Source of the DNA: a virus
Virus record (IMG/VR): IMGVR_UViG_3300025508_000031
Span: 1 to 47,858 of that record
Direction: 5' to 3' (one strand)
Length of the DNA: 47,858 nt
Shown here: piece by piece, positions 31,830 to 39,612 of the stretch
Layout of the letters: the number at the start of each line of letters is the position of its first letter
How positions within the stretch are numbered: the stretch's first letter is position 1
Translations under genes and position numbers: made by a program
The notes under the pieces: generated by a model
Told to the model about the DNA's origin: nothing
Databases searched by the model: none
The model's input: the letters and a program-made list of their open reading frames with translations, nothing else

Positions 31830-33957
31830 CTTCAGGTGGCATACCACCGCCTGTGTTACCTGAGAATCCTTGTTCTCCTGGGACTGGAGCAGAGCCTGTA
31901 CCCATACCCCCAGCCTGTGCTCCACCAGTAGGTGCAGCTGGGGCAGCGTTAGGATCAGCAGCAGGAGCAGCAGGAGGAGGAGGGTTCTGCTCTTGGAACT
32001 TCTTGAGGATCTCAGCCTGTACAGCAGCTTCACCAATAGAGTTAGCTACCTTGTCTGGGTCGAGGTCCATAGACTCAGCGATCTCACGGATGATGAAGTC
32101 CATCTTAGCAAATGGAGCCAAGGCTGGGTTCTGTACAACCTGCAAGAACTGAAGAAGACGTTGACTACGTACTTCGTTAGCCATAAGAGAAGATGTACCA
32201 CGAGCTTTGACTTCTAGGTCACCCTTGATCTCTGGGTCATGATCGAACTGCATGTTGAATGAGAAGAAGGCTTTACCGATAGGCCCAAGCAAGTAATCAT
32301 CTACGTTCTTGATAACTGTACGGATAGAACCGTTAGCAGCTGACATGAGCATAGAGATGCCTGAGGCAGTACGACCAACACCTGATACACCAGTCTGACC
32401 ATGCGAGAAGCTAGGTAGACCAGTAGACTCATCAGCTAGTACACGAGCCTTATCAAACATCTGCATGTTCTCGTTAGACACGTTAGGGAAGGATGTACCG
32501 AAGATAGCTTGACCTGGGGCACCACCACTACGGCGGAAGACCTTGCCAGGGTAAATCTCTAGGTCTTGACCAGGAACTAGGTTGTTCTCGTCTACCTCAA
32601 GGATAAGGTTACCTGAGAGTGCAGCATTGTCAACAGCCATACGCATGAAGCCGTTCATGAGTGTCTGTGTATCGTCCATGTTCTCAGCGAGTCCTACACC
32701 GAAGAAGGAGTAAGGGTTTACTTCGTATGGTACTGCGTAGTACGGAATGATCTGTGGGTTAAATGGGTTCATAACCAAACGAAGGACTTGACCGTTACAT
32801 ACCCAGATGTTTACGTTAAGCTGGTCAGCCTTACGTAGTTCACGAGGGATGTCTACGTCATGATCCTCAAGGATCTCACGATCTACAAAGCCCCAGAACT
32901 CCAGAACTTCGTAACGCTCTGTCTGAGTCTCCTGTGAGTCGTCTTCCATAGCCTGTTCCCACCACTCTTTAGTGTAGGACTCACCGTACGTCAAAGCGAG
33001 GTCGATAGAGTTGTTACGGAAGAAGGGACGACGCTTAAGAGCACGCATCTGTGAGCGAGACATCTTGTGACGCTCGACTACGTACTCAGCTTCGTCCATG
33101 TTGTTAGCGTCTGGGTCTGGATAGAAGTTCCATACGGACACAGAGTCACACGATGGGATAGTTTTGATGCGAGGCTTGTAGTTACCCTCGTCATCCCAGT
33201 TCGGATACTCTTTATCTACAGCAAATGGGCCCTTCATGATGCCTGTACCGAACAAAGCACACTCAAATGCTGCTGTACGTAGCTTCTTAGAGGCGTTAGA
33301 CTCCTCCAGCTGGTCATGAATCTTCTTTTCCATCTTCTTAGCAGCGTACATAGCTGGATGGAAGGTAACTTCAGTGGCTGTACGGCCTTCACCCTCCTTA
33401 AGAAGGTCAGCAACGGGCTCTAGCTTGCTCTTCATGCCTCCAAGACGCTCCTGGAGGTCCATGAGGGTCTCTCCTGGACGTAGTTTAGCGTCTTCTGGGG
33501 AGATTTCAGGCTTAGCTTGGGCAGAACCCTCTTTTTTAGCCTTCTGCATCTCAGGATTGGACTCAAAGTGCACTGATTCTGCAATGCCTTCAGGCAAAGA
33601 GGTAGGATCAATAGAGATTGGGAACTTGTTATTGCCGAAAAGGACCTCAACAAGCTGCCCGTAGGCTGCTAGAACCTTAGTCTTAGTAACTTTAACAAAG
33701 ATACGGGACTTCTCAGTAGATGTAAAGCGAACATCAGGACCGTACAGGCCCCGATAGTTGCGATAGGAGCGTACCCAGCGTTGCTCGTCTTGGTAACGGG
33801 CTGTCTCAGCCTTCCTGAAGCGCTCCGTAACGAAGCTGACGACTGTACCAACAGGTGAATCGGTTGTCTCATCTTCACTCATATCATCAATAAAAGAAGA
33901 TTCTGACTCTTCCATGTTGTACTCAGTGGATGACTTGTCGTCTTCGAACGTATCCAT
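31822..33957 (-). CDS. Portal protein (head-tail connector)
   Basis: 711 residues, the size of the large podoviral portals. Typical regions are FVTERFRKAETARYQDEQRWVRSYRNYRGLYG near the N-terminus, FECALFGTGIMKGPFAVDKEYPNWDD, DSVSVWNFYPDPDANNMDEAEYVVERHKMSRSQMRALKRRP, and IPYYAVPYEVNPYSFFGVGLAENMDDTQTLMNGFMRMAVDNAALSGNLILEVDENNL. The C-terminus is Pro/Gly/Ala-rich and disordered. It lies 12 bp after the large terminase gene. Twelve copies would form the DNA gate at one capsid vertex. Confidence 0.9.
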   Translation of the reverse strand: MDTFEDDKSSTEYNMEESESSFIDDMSEDETTDSPVGTVVSFVTERFRKAETARYQDEQRWVRSYRNYRGLYGPDVRFTSTEKSRIFVKVTKTKVLAAYGQLVEVLFGNNKFPISIDPTSLPEGIAESVHFESNPEMQKAKKEGSAQAKPEISPEDAKLRPGETLMDLQERLGGMKSKLEPVADLLKEGEGRTATEVTFHPAMYAAKKMEKKIHDQLEESNASKKLRTAAFECALFGTGIMKGPFAVDKEYPNWDDEGNYKPRIKTIPSCDSVSVWNFYPDPDANNMDEAEYVVERHKMSRSQMRALKRRPFFRNNSIDLALTYGESYTKEWWEQAMEDDSQETQTERYEVLEFWGFVDREILEDHDVDIPRELRKADQLNVNIWVCNGQVLRLVMNPFNPQIIPYYAVPYEVNPYSFFGVGLAENMDDTQTLMNGFMRMAVDNAALSGNLILEVDENNLVPGQDLEIYPGKVFRRSGGAPGQAIFGTSFPNVSNENMQMFDKARVLADESTGLPSFSHGQTGVSGVGRTASGISMLMSAANGSIRTVIKNVDDYLLGPIGKAFFSFNMQFDHDPEIKGDLEVKARGTSSLMANEVRSQRLLQFLQVVQNPALAPFAKMDFIIREIAESMDLDPDKVANSIGEAAVQAEILKKFQEQNPPPPAAPAADPNAAPAAPTGGAQAGGMGTGSAPVPGEQGFSGNTGGGMPPEGL

Positions 33958-33969
33958 TGTAATTCCTTA

Positions 33970-35559
33970 TCAGTAACCGAATGTCGAGTCAGCAGCTTGG
34001 AAGCCTGATCTCTGTGAGTTGGGGTCGTAGTCGAAGAGACTGCTACGAGGGCGTGTCATGAGTCCGTAGCGTAGGGCGTCGTAGCCGTGGTCAATAGGAC
34101 TCTTAGTATCTACATCGTCTAGGTTGTTCTTGTCGAGAGGGAGAGACGGTAGCTCCGAGATAATGTTACGACAAGTGTTAAAGAATATGATACGAGGTTC
34201 TTCTGTGAAGTCATCTATCTGTAGTCTGCGGTGTACTTCGTTCTTACCAGCAATACGAGAGCCACGGGATCGATCTGATGGTCGCCAACGGCAACCTTTG
34301 TTAATCATCTGCTCAGCGAGTGAAGGACCAGTGTCGCCTCGGTTGTGCCACAGTGAGCTGTCTAGTACACCGTACCGTATCTTCTCACCACGTTCAGCCT
34401 CTAGGATCATACCAGCTAAGTCTTGTGCTGTAACCTTGCTGCAGTAGAGCTCACGATAGATCACGATCTGTTCAGAGGGTGACACAGCAAACCAGAGTAC
34501 TGCTGTCATCGAACCGTATCCGTAGTCACACGCTCTGAACTTAGCCCAATCACTAGGGATATCGAATGGAGCGACTACGTGCACCTTAGGGTTGAACTCT
34601 GAGAAGGCAGCTCCTTCTGAGATACTCCAATCACCGTCTAGCAACTGTCTCCGCTGATGCTCAGGCATAGAGAGAAGGTTAGCTTCGTACATACCATCTT
34701 CTGACAAGTACGGGTTGTTGAACAGGTTAGCTGGGATGAACCTACGCTTAAACAAGGGTTGACCCTCGTTCGTGTGACCCTTGGGCCATCGGATAGTTTC
34801 ACCGTGTTCGTCTGTAGCCCAGAAGGACGTATTGGCTGGAGCAGGGTCAATGAACATCTTCTTAACCCAGAAGTGCCCAGGACCCCCAGGGTTTGTTGTA
34901 GCCCGCATGTACAAGGGAAGACCTGAGGCCTTAGTTGTACGTAGACGAGAGCGCATGTAGTTCCAAGCATAAGGCGTAGGCCACTGAGTCATCTCGTCGA
35001 GACCAATCCAGTTGAAGGCTTGACCTTGGTAACGCATAACGTCATCGTCTCGGTCTAGGTAGGACATCCAGAGAGTAGCACCACTAGGGGCTACCCAAGT
35101 CTTATCTCGTTCCATGAACTTGATACCTGGGATAGCCCTAGGGTAAAGTTGTTTAGATACTGAGATAAGTTCACGGAGTTCCTCTGTACTACGACGGACT
35201 AGGAGTCCGCGGGAGTGAGGGTTGTTAAAGAATCGTACTGGGTCAGCTACCATCGCGTAGGACTTACCACCACCAGCTGCACCACCGTAGAGAACCTCTT
35301 GCTCACAGGACGCTAGGAAGTCTTCCTGTGGGCCTGGGTTAGCTTCAAAGATAATCTCTTGAGCCTTCTTGATATCGATAGGTTCGGGTCTAGCTGTCGC
35401 TGGAGCCTTCGCCTGTATCGGTGTCAAGGTTTCTTGTACGTCTTCCACCGAGACGGTCTTCTTCGAGCTTGCGGGCCGCTTCCGAGGCTTCTTTGTAACG
35501 CCTTTCATAGACTCGATAGGATTGGGCCGCGTTCCGCCGTTTTGATTCGATGCTGACAC
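33970..35559 (-). CDS. Terminase large subunit
   Basis: 529 residues. The ATPase has Walker A YGGAAGGGKS (91-100) and Walker B WIGLDEM (184-190). The C-terminal nuclease shows FRACDYGYGSM and YGVLDSSLWHNRGDTGPS, with acidic residues for metal binding. It packages DNA into the procapsid and cuts it. The first 60 residues are Lys/Pro-rich and probably flexible. That part is encoded over 120-170 bases that also encode the end of the upstream gene in another frame. An internal ATG at 35508 is an alternative start; starts after Walker A are excluded. Confidence 0.93.
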   Translation of the reverse strand: MSASNQNGGTRPNPIESMKGVTKKPRKRPASSKKTVSVEDVQETLTPIQAKAPATARPEPIDIKKAQEIIFEANPGPQEDFLASCEQEVLYGGAAGGGKSYAMVADPVRFFNNPHSRGLLVRRSTEELRELISVSKQLYPRAIPGIKFMERDKTWVAPSGATLWMSYLDRDDDVMRYQGQAFNWIGLDEMTQWPTPYAWNYMRSRLRTTKASGLPLYMRATTNPGGPGHFWVKKMFIDPAPANTSFWATDEHGETIRWPKGHTNEGQPLFKRRFIPANLFNNPYLSEDGMYEANLLSMPEHQRRQLLDGDWSISEGAAFSEFNPKVHVVAPFDIPSDWAKFRACDYGYGSMTAVLWFAVSPSEQIVIYRELYCSKVTAQDLAGMILEAERGEKIRYGVLDSSLWHNRGDTGPSLAEQMINKGCRWRPSDRSRGSRIAGKNEVHRRLQIDDFTEEPRIIFFNTCRNIISELPSLPLDKNNLDDVDTKSPIDHGYDALRYGLMTRPRSSLFDYDPNSQRSGFQAADSTFGY

Positions 35560-35851
35560 GTTTGTTAAGTCCTACATGAGAGATGTATCGTCCTGACTCC
35601 TCTGTTAGCCAACGGGCTACCATACGAAGACTATACTCCGCTAAGTACTTCTTAGCTTGTTCTAGCATCTCTAATTCTAATGGGATAGGTTGGAGGACAT
35701 TCTCATCCTCAGGATCTTGCTCGTACCCGAAAGGGATGTATCTACCTACGCGTACGATAGGGAACCATTCACCATCTTCACCTCGCTTTGGTATCTTCCA
35801 AGCTTGGTTAGTTATGATGTTGTTCATTGATGGAGCTTGTTTTCTAGCCAT
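35390..35851 (-). CDS. HTH DNA-binding protein overlapping terL, possible packaging factor
   Basis: 153 residues from the ATG at 35851; a further upstream TTG is the -35 box of a promoter and is unlikely to be used. The region LEMLEQAKKYLAEYSLRMVARWLTEESGRYISHVGLNKRV resembles a recombinase-type helix-turn-helix, followed by a charged helix (SKRRNAAQSYRVYERRYKEASEAARKLEEDRLG). It overlaps terL by 170 bp. Being directly upstream of terL, it may be the true small terminase or a packaging accessory; the neighbour at 35885 is the other candidate. Confidence 0.65.
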   Translation of the reverse strand: MARKQAPSMNNIITNQAWKIPKRGEDGEWFPIVRVGRYIPFGYEQDPEDENVLQPIPLELEMLEQAKKYLAEYSLRMVARWLTEESGRYISHVGLNKRVSIESKRRNAAQSYRVYERRYKEASEAARKLEEDRLGGRRTRNLDTDTGEGSSDS

Positions 35852-35852
35852 A

Positions 35853-35881
35853 CTTATACCATATGTGTTCTTGTTTGTCAA
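35853..35881 (-). promoter_or_regulatory. Sigma70-like promoter at the head of the terminase genes
   Basis: On the - strand TTGACA (35881-35876), 17 bp, TATAAG (35858-35853). The start point would fall at about 35846, inside the first codons of the 153-residue gene. The transcript may therefore serve that gene only from an internal start, or serve mainly terL and the portal gene. Confidence 0.65.
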
Positions 35882-35884
35882 GCA

Positions 35885-36262
35885 TTAGTCTTCGTCTTTA
35901 GAAGACCTTTTAGCTGGGAGAATGAATACTGGCTCAGAAGTAGTTACTTCTACCTTCTCAGTCTTAACGAAACCAGCACGGTCCATCAAGTCCTTAGCAG
36001 CAGCCATACGCTCTTTAGCACCGAGCATGTCTTTAGCACCCATCACCTTAAACATGGTGTAGGCTGCTTTAGTAGAACTCTGTGCAATGAACTTACGGGT
36101 AAGCTCCGCGATCTCATCTACGAGAGAGGCTGTGACAGAAGAAGTAGGTACGTTGTCTGAGTAACCAGCTAGCTTCTTAGCGGTCAGTGGGTCACCCTCA
36201 GCTTCCTCAAAGAGGACATCAAGGAACATCTGCTGCTTGTCTGTTAGTTCACGTTTAGCCAT
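35885..36262 (-). CDS. Small terminase subunit-like protein
   Basis: 125 residues. N-terminal LTDKQQMFLDVLFEEAEGDPLTAKKLAGYSDN is a helix-turn-helix of the kind seen in small terminases (KQxxFxxxL ... AxxxAGYS). The C-terminal part (AAYTMFKVMGAKDMLGAKERMAAAKDLMDRAGFVKTEKVEVT) is the helical oligomerisation region with the DRAGxVK signature. It would recognise phage DNA for packaging. It shares one base with the upstream gene. Confidence 0.72.
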   Translation of the reverse strand: MAKRELTDKQQMFLDVLFEEAEGDPLTAKKLAGYSDNVPTSSVTASLVDEIAELTRKFIAQSSTKAAYTMFKVMGAKDMLGAKERMAAAKDLMDRAGFVKTEKVEVTTSEPVFILPAKRSSKDED

Positions 36263-36624
36263 TAGATATTCCTCACTGGGTTGTAGAAAAGTTTACCGGA
36301 GATAGATACATCAAAAACACCTCCAACTTTGTATGCTAGAATCTTATCACCTTGATGAAGATACAAACGTGCCTGAGTAATCACAGAGTATACACCGTTT
36401 GCTTGAATCTTGTAATCCCTAAGCAAGTAATGGTAAGTATCATCAGCTGAGTGATACATAAGTATATTTATACTATCAGTCCCAGTTCCGTGCGTTATCG
36501 TAAGAAAAGAAACCTCTGCATCGTGGTTGTTAGGTACAGTGTAAATAAGGTCTGACCCAGCCCCAGCCGTCGTGCTTACGATTGAAACACCTTCAACAAA
36601 AGTAGTGTACTCTTGATTTGGCAT
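36262..36624 (-). CDS. Small beta-structured protein
   Basis: 120 residues: TTFVEGVSIVSTTAGAGSDLIYTVPNNHDAEVSFLTITHGTGTDSINILMYHSADDTYHYLL, then GDKILAYKVGGVFDVSISGKLFYNP. The alternating strands fit a beta sandwich like that of small virion or neck proteins in marine podoviruses. Its gene lies upstream of the terminase genes. Function is not recognised. Confidence 0.65.
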   Translation of the reverse strand: MPNQEYTTFVEGVSIVSTTAGAGSDLIYTVPNNHDAEVSFLTITHGTGTDSINILMYHSADDTYHYLLRDYKIQANGVYSVITQARLYLHQGDKILAYKVGGVFDVSISGKLFYNPVRNI

Positions 36625-36627
36625 TTG

Positions 36628-36912
36628 TTAGTCTTTAACTACAAGTTGGGAGGGTGCCTTAGGGGACTCCTGTGGCTCTTCAAGCTTACTCTTTTTAACA
36701 GGTTTTTTAACTGTTTCTTTAGTAGCTTTAACTTCTTGAGCTTCCGCCTGAGCTGCCTTACAGATAAGAACCATAAGGTCATCATCGCTTGAGAGGAAGG
36801 AACCGTAAGGGTCCATCTGTCCTGCAACGTCACCACGGCTGTTCACAATCTGGTCAGTCGAGATAAAGTAACCTGCTTTGTTCAACTCTTTTTCATACTT
36901 CTTAAAGATCAT
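36628..36912 (-). CDS. Small protein with Lys-rich tail (94 residues)
   Basis: MIFKKYEKELNKAGYFISTDQIVNSRGDVAGQMDPYGSFLSSDDDLMVLICKAAQAEAQEV, followed by a Lys/Pro/Glu-rich tail that is probably disordered. Not recognised. It is tightly packed between two other short genes of the late operon. Confidence 0.62.
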   Translation of the reverse strand: MIFKKYEKELNKAGYFISTDQIVNSRGDVAGQMDPYGSFLSSDDDLMVLICKAAQAEAQEVKATKETVKKPVKKSKLEEPQESPKAPSQLVVKD

Positions 36913-36913
36913 A

Positions 36914-37294
36914 TTACTTCTTCCTTTGTGTAGGCTTCATGGAAGCACCACAGTTAGCCTTCTTGACCATACCGCCCTTAGCGAACCCAGGCTTACGGGT
37001 CTGGGTCTTTGTGGACTTGGATGTTCCAGTCTCTTGGTAGATGTCTGCAATAGAGATTTCAGCGAGCTGGTTACCCAAAGCACGTGCAAGGCGGTCCTTA
37101 ACCTCTTTAGATTTACCTTTACCACCAAGGAGGTCTACCGCCTCTTCGGTTGTTATCTCTCCAGCGGAATGTCTTGCTGCAATGGATCTAGCCTTTGGAG
37201 ACATATACTGCTGAGAACCTGGGGTGCCACTGCTGCGAGTTGCAAGTTCCTTCTTTTTAGGTGCACTCTTCTTCTTATCGTCAGCCATTTTCAT
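36914..37294 (-). CDS. Small basic protein with PTQRKK C-terminus (126 residues)
   Basis: A Lys-rich start (ADDKKKSAPKKKEL), a helical middle (ARSIAARHSAGEITTEEAVDLLGGKGKSKEVKDRLARALGNQLAEISIADIY) and a basic end (KPGFAKGGMVKKANCGASMKPTQRKK). The last residues GAS-x-PTQRKK also end the HNH protein just upstream. Starts with an ATGA overlap. DNA-binding is plausible from charge alone; the family is not recognised. Confidence 0.65.
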   Translation of the reverse strand: MKMADDKKKSAPKKKELATRSSGTPGSQQYMSPKARSIAARHSAGEITTEEAVDLLGGKGKSKEVKDRLARALGNQLAEISIADIYQETGTSKSTKTQTRKPGFAKGGMVKKANCGASMKPTQRKK

Positions 37295-37596
37295 TTCTTC
37301 CTCTGTGTAGGTGGGTTAGATGCGCCAATGTTCTTGGCATACTTCTTAGCGTTAACTTTACGAGAGAAGCTACGGTTAGCTGACTTAGGTTTAACCTTTA
37401 GGTTACTCCTACCGTTGTCTAGTGGGTTACGGTTGTTGTGGTCTACGTCTTTACCATCATGCTTCTTAACCTTCCCCTCCTTCTCTAGCAGACGACGAGC
37501 ACGCTTACGTGCAGCATTCTTAGCTAGTTCAGAAGGAGTAGACTGGAGCTCACGCTCACGCTGATAGTCTCTTTTATAATTCTTAGAACTTGGCAT
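37291..37596 (-). CDS. HNH-type endonuclease
   Basis: 101 residues. A basic helical N-terminus is followed by the HNH core: KHDGKDVDHNNRNPLDNGRSNLKVKPKSANRSF, with the DH-N dyad (52-54), the NPLDNGxxNL bend and the following N. HNH proteins next to terminase genes often assist DNA cutting during packaging; free-standing homing enzymes share the fold. Here the compact size and late-operon position favour a packaging role, but this is inference. Confidence 0.8.
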   Translation of the reverse strand: MPSSKNYKRDYQRERELQSTPSELAKNAARKRARRLLEKEGKVKKHDGKDVDHNNRNPLDNGRSNLKVKPKSANRSFSRKVNAKKYAKNIGASNPPTQRKK

Positions 37597-37602
37597 TAGA
37601 TC

Positions 37603-37893
37603 TCACCACTTCGCTTTGTCAGCCCAGTAGGCAGCACTAAGCTTACCCTTCTTGATGTTCTTACCGTGCCGAGCCTTGAAGCTAGCACGTTTCTTCTTCA
37701 TAGCATCAGACTCACCAGCCTTAGGAGCACCAGCAGTAGAAGCACCTTGCTCACCAAAGCGAATGGTCTTGATTGTATCACCTTCTTTGGCTACTACAAC
37801 GTGTGACTTCTTAGGGTGACCAGGGGTACGCTTAGGTTTGTTGAAGCCAGATACACCTGCTCGCTCTAGACGTGGGTCTTTCTTAGCAGCCAT
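37603..37893 (-). CDS. Conserved small basic phage protein (96 residues)
   Basis: MAAKKDPRLERAGVSGFNKPKRTPGHPKKSHVVVAKEGDTIKTIRFGEQGASTAGAP, then KKKRASFKARHGKNIKKGKLSAAYWADKAKW. I recognise this pattern (strands VVVAKEGDxIKTIRFGxQG and the ending KKGKxSAAYWADKxKW) as a widespread marine phage family of unknown function, near terminase genes. It is strongly basic, so nucleic-acid binding is plausible. Confidence 0.78.
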   Translation of the reverse strand: MAAKKDPRLERAGVSGFNKPKRTPGHPKKSHVVVAKEGDTIKTIRFGEQGASTAGAPKAGESDAMKKKRASFKARHGKNIKKGKLSAAYWADKAKW

Positions 37894-38075
37894 TACTTAG
37901 TCCTCTTCTTCGGTTTAGTAGCCTTGACCTTAATGGCTTTAGTTGCGAGCTTTGCAGTGCCCTTCTTCAACTTACCAGACTTCTGAAGTTGGCTCGTAGC
38001 TACAGCGTAGGCCTTGTCCTGCGGGACACCCTTCGCCTTCAACTTAGAGACAAGCTTATCAAGTACTTTAGGCAT
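37893..38075 (-). CDS. Small basic protein (60 residues)
   Basis: MPKVLDKLVSKLKAKGVPQDKAYAVATSQLQKSGKLKKGTAKL and a Lys/Thr-rich tail. The N-terminal 35 residues form a small helical domain (AKGxPxxKAYAVATSxLQKSG) common in small marine phage proteins. A GTG directly before the ATG could also serve. Overlaps the next start by one base. Confidence 0.7.
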   Translation of the reverse strand: MPKVLDKLVSKLKAKGVPQDKAYAVATSQLQKSGKLKKGTAKLATKAIKVKATKPKKRTK

Positions 38076-38080
38076 CACTC

Positions 38081-38215
38081 TTATCCGAAGATGCAGATAG
38101 ACATAATGACGGTTGTGTTGTACAACTTATGCCGTGTAGAAATAGAAGCTGGGTCCATGTTCCAGCAGCCAAAGCACTTGTTACAAGGTTCGTCTTTGTT
38201 AATCCAGCAACCCAT
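38081..38215 (-). CDS. Cys-rich microprotein (44 residues)
   Basis: ATG at 38215 follows AAAGGA with proper spacing and the frame closes at 38081. The product has five Cys in its first third to half (MGCW, CNKCFGCW) in a CxxC-xxC arrangement that could bind a metal, then a hydrophobic end (TVIMSICIFG). It fits between the 3TM holin gene (7 bp) and the next gene (5 bp) without overlap, supporting a real gene. Confidence 0.6.
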   Translation of the reverse strand: MGCWINKDEPCNKCFGCWNMDPASISTRHKLYNTTVIMSICIFG

Positions 38216-38222
38216 AGTCTTA

Positions 38223-38585
38223 TTATCCTTTTCTCTTCTCAAACCCACGGGTCAAGAAGTAAGCTCCGAAGATGACCATCTGTAGCTGCCAGTAGGAGGC
38301 AGAGAGATCATCGGTGATACCTAAACCTAAGACCTTGTCATAGACAATGACCTTGAAGTTATAGATGATGAATGGTAAAGCAAAGAGAGGACGAATCATA
38401 CGAGTCATCCAAGACCCTTGCTCAGCTATCAGTACAGACTGTCGTGCTTCCAACTGTAGGATCAGCACATCAGCTTCTATACGTTCTTGTTCTGTCTTAG
38501 CATCTAACCGTAGAGTCCTGGCCTCAATCAAGTTGTCAGCTATCTTAGACAAGGGATTAACTAAGGAGATGAGGAACCCTAGCAC
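38223..38585 (-). CDS. Holin of the 3TM family
   Basis: 120 residues. The C-terminal half (SWMTRMIRPLFALPFIIYNFKVIVYDKVLGLGITDDLSASYWQLQMVIFGAYFLTRG) matches the Gram-negative 3TM holin pattern (RPxxAxxFxxYxxKVxxxD ... GxYxxxRG). The N-terminal part is a charged helix (LIEARTLRLDAKTEQERIEADVLILQLEARQ). It would permeabilise the inner membrane to release or activate the endolysin. The start is GTG, with only a weak AAGAAG upstream. It lies in the lysis group 38223-39612. Confidence 0.75.
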   Translation of the reverse strand: MLGFLISLVNPLSKIADNLIEARTLRLDAKTEQERIEADVLILQLEARQSVLIAEQGSWMTRMIRPLFALPFIIYNFKVIVYDKVLGLGITDDLSASYWQLQMVIFGAYFLTRGFEKRKG

Positions 38586-38590
38586 TACTA

Positions 38591-38779
38591 CTACTTCTTA
38601 CCCATTGGGGTAGTTGTAACAGAACGGAGGTACACGTTACCCATAGCTACAGCTAAGACGTAGAATGGTAGATACTCTTCTGGTACGATACCCTTCATCT
38701 CTGTGAGTTCAAGGATAGGTACAACAGCAGCTAGTACGTTGAATGTGACTGTCTTCCAGCCTTTGAACATATCAGTCAT
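38591..38779 (-). CDS. Small holin-like membrane protein (62 residues)
   Basis: MTDMFKGWKTVTFNVLAAVVPILELTEMKGIVPEEYLPFYVLAVAMGNVYLRSVTTTPMGKK: two hydrophobic segments (about 11-25 and 37-52) separated by a short acidic loop. The pattern KGWKTxxFNxxxxVxPxLE is seen in small membrane proteins of phage lysis modules. It could be a second holin or an antiholin. Confidence 0.68.
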   Translation of the reverse strand: MTDMFKGWKTVTFNVLAAVVPILELTEMKGIVPEEYLPFYVLAVAMGNVYLRSVTTTPMGKK

Positions 38780-39019
38780 TTATACACTTCCTTTGAGTAG
38801 GTAGAGCCCTACACTGACTACGACAGATACAAGAGTAGTTAAGACTAGCTTAGAGTTATTGTCGAGCTTCTCAGTGATCTTAGTCAAAGCTACGCTCGTG
38901 TGAACGTAGTTAGTCTTAAGCTCTACAATATCGTCTTTCATCTTACGTTGGTCATCGGCGAGTCGATGTTGCTCTGCTCTGATCTGTTCAATATCATCTT
39001 TTAAATGATCCCCTGACAT
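38780..39019 (-). CDS. XhlA-like protein (coiled coil plus C-terminal membrane helix)
   Basis: 79 residues. A long charged helix (DDIEQIRAEQHRLADDQRKMKDDIVELKTNYVHTSVALTKITEKLDNNSK) is followed by a C-terminal membrane helix (LVLTTLVSVVVSVGLYLL). This is the layout of the XhlA (hemolysin/holin-associated) family that helps lysis in several phages. It ends one base before the small holin-like gene. Confidence 0.72.
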   Translation of the reverse strand: MSGDHLKDDIEQIRAEQHRLADDQRKMKDDIVELKTNYVHTSVALTKITEKLDNNSKLVLTTLVSVVVSVGLYLLKGSV

Positions 39020-39051
39020 GCATCTCTCCCTGCTGTCGATAATTAAGTAAC

Positions 39052-39612
39052 CTACGTCAGGAACAGATCTCGTTCATGGTTACGTCTGATAGTAAGACCT
39101 TTGAGAGTCTTACCCTTTTGCTTATCCCAACGAGGCAACTGGTCAGCTGCTCCTTGGTAGTCACCCTTGTTCAACATCTTCAAGAGTGTCGAGTTCTTGA
39201 AGTTAGTCTCACCTAAGTTATAAACGAAGGAGGCAAGGGCATCATATTGATTCTGTGTGAGGGGTACCTTAACGTACTTCTTGAGTGCTGCCTCAACCCA
39301 AGCTAGATCGTGCTTGAGGAGTGCTTCAGCACCAGCGAGTGTAATACGCATACCTGGCTTAGCTGTCTTGGTGTGACCGTACCCAATGGTCCATACGTCG
39401 TTAGGAGTAGGAAGGTAGGCCTCTAGTCGTATACCTTCAGATACCTTAATCAACTCCACATCACCTAAGAACAACTGGTCTACAGGATAGAACTTGTCTT
39501 CACCTTTAGGTGGACCCAAGTCAATGACCTGACTAGTCTTACTAGAAAGAGACTCAAGGATCTTCTTCAGCATCGCTATGATCTGTTCCATACTCATCTC
39601 TTCCTTAGTCAT
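39052..39612 (-). CDS. Endolysin, GH24 (T4-type) lysozyme
   Basis: 186 residues from the ATG that overlaps the previous stop (ATGA); a longer frame to 39708 lies inside the upstream gene. The lysozyme domain begins at about 50: LIKVSEGIRLEAYLPTPNDVWTIGYGHT, with catalytic Glu59 and the YxxxxDxWTIGYGHT motif. LTQNQYDALASFVYNLGE and LPRWDKQKGKTLKGLTIRRNHERDLFL follow. It cuts peptidoglycan at the end of infection. The first 45 residues are helical (EEMSMEQIIAMLKKILESL) and lack a plain signal peptide, so export probably depends on the holin. Confidence 0.9.
   Translation of the reverse strand: MTKEEMSMEQIIAMLKKILESLSSKTSQVIDLGPPKGEDKFYPVDQLFLGDVELIKVSEGIRLEAYLPTPNDVWTIGYGHTKTAKPGMRITLAGAEALLKHDLAWVEAALKKYVKVPLTQNQYDALASFVYNLGETNFKNSTLLKMLNKGDYQGAADQLPRWDKQKGKTLKGLTIRRNHERDLFLT

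Noticed and set aside
35852-35881. TTG start ten codons upstream for the HTH gene before terL
   Set aside because: That TTG is the first three bases of a TTGACA -35 box and no ribosome site precedes it.
36878-37564. 228-residue + strand ORF in the late region
   Set aside because: Antisense to three tightly packed small genes; Leu/Ser/Cys-rich composition is that of a shadow frame.
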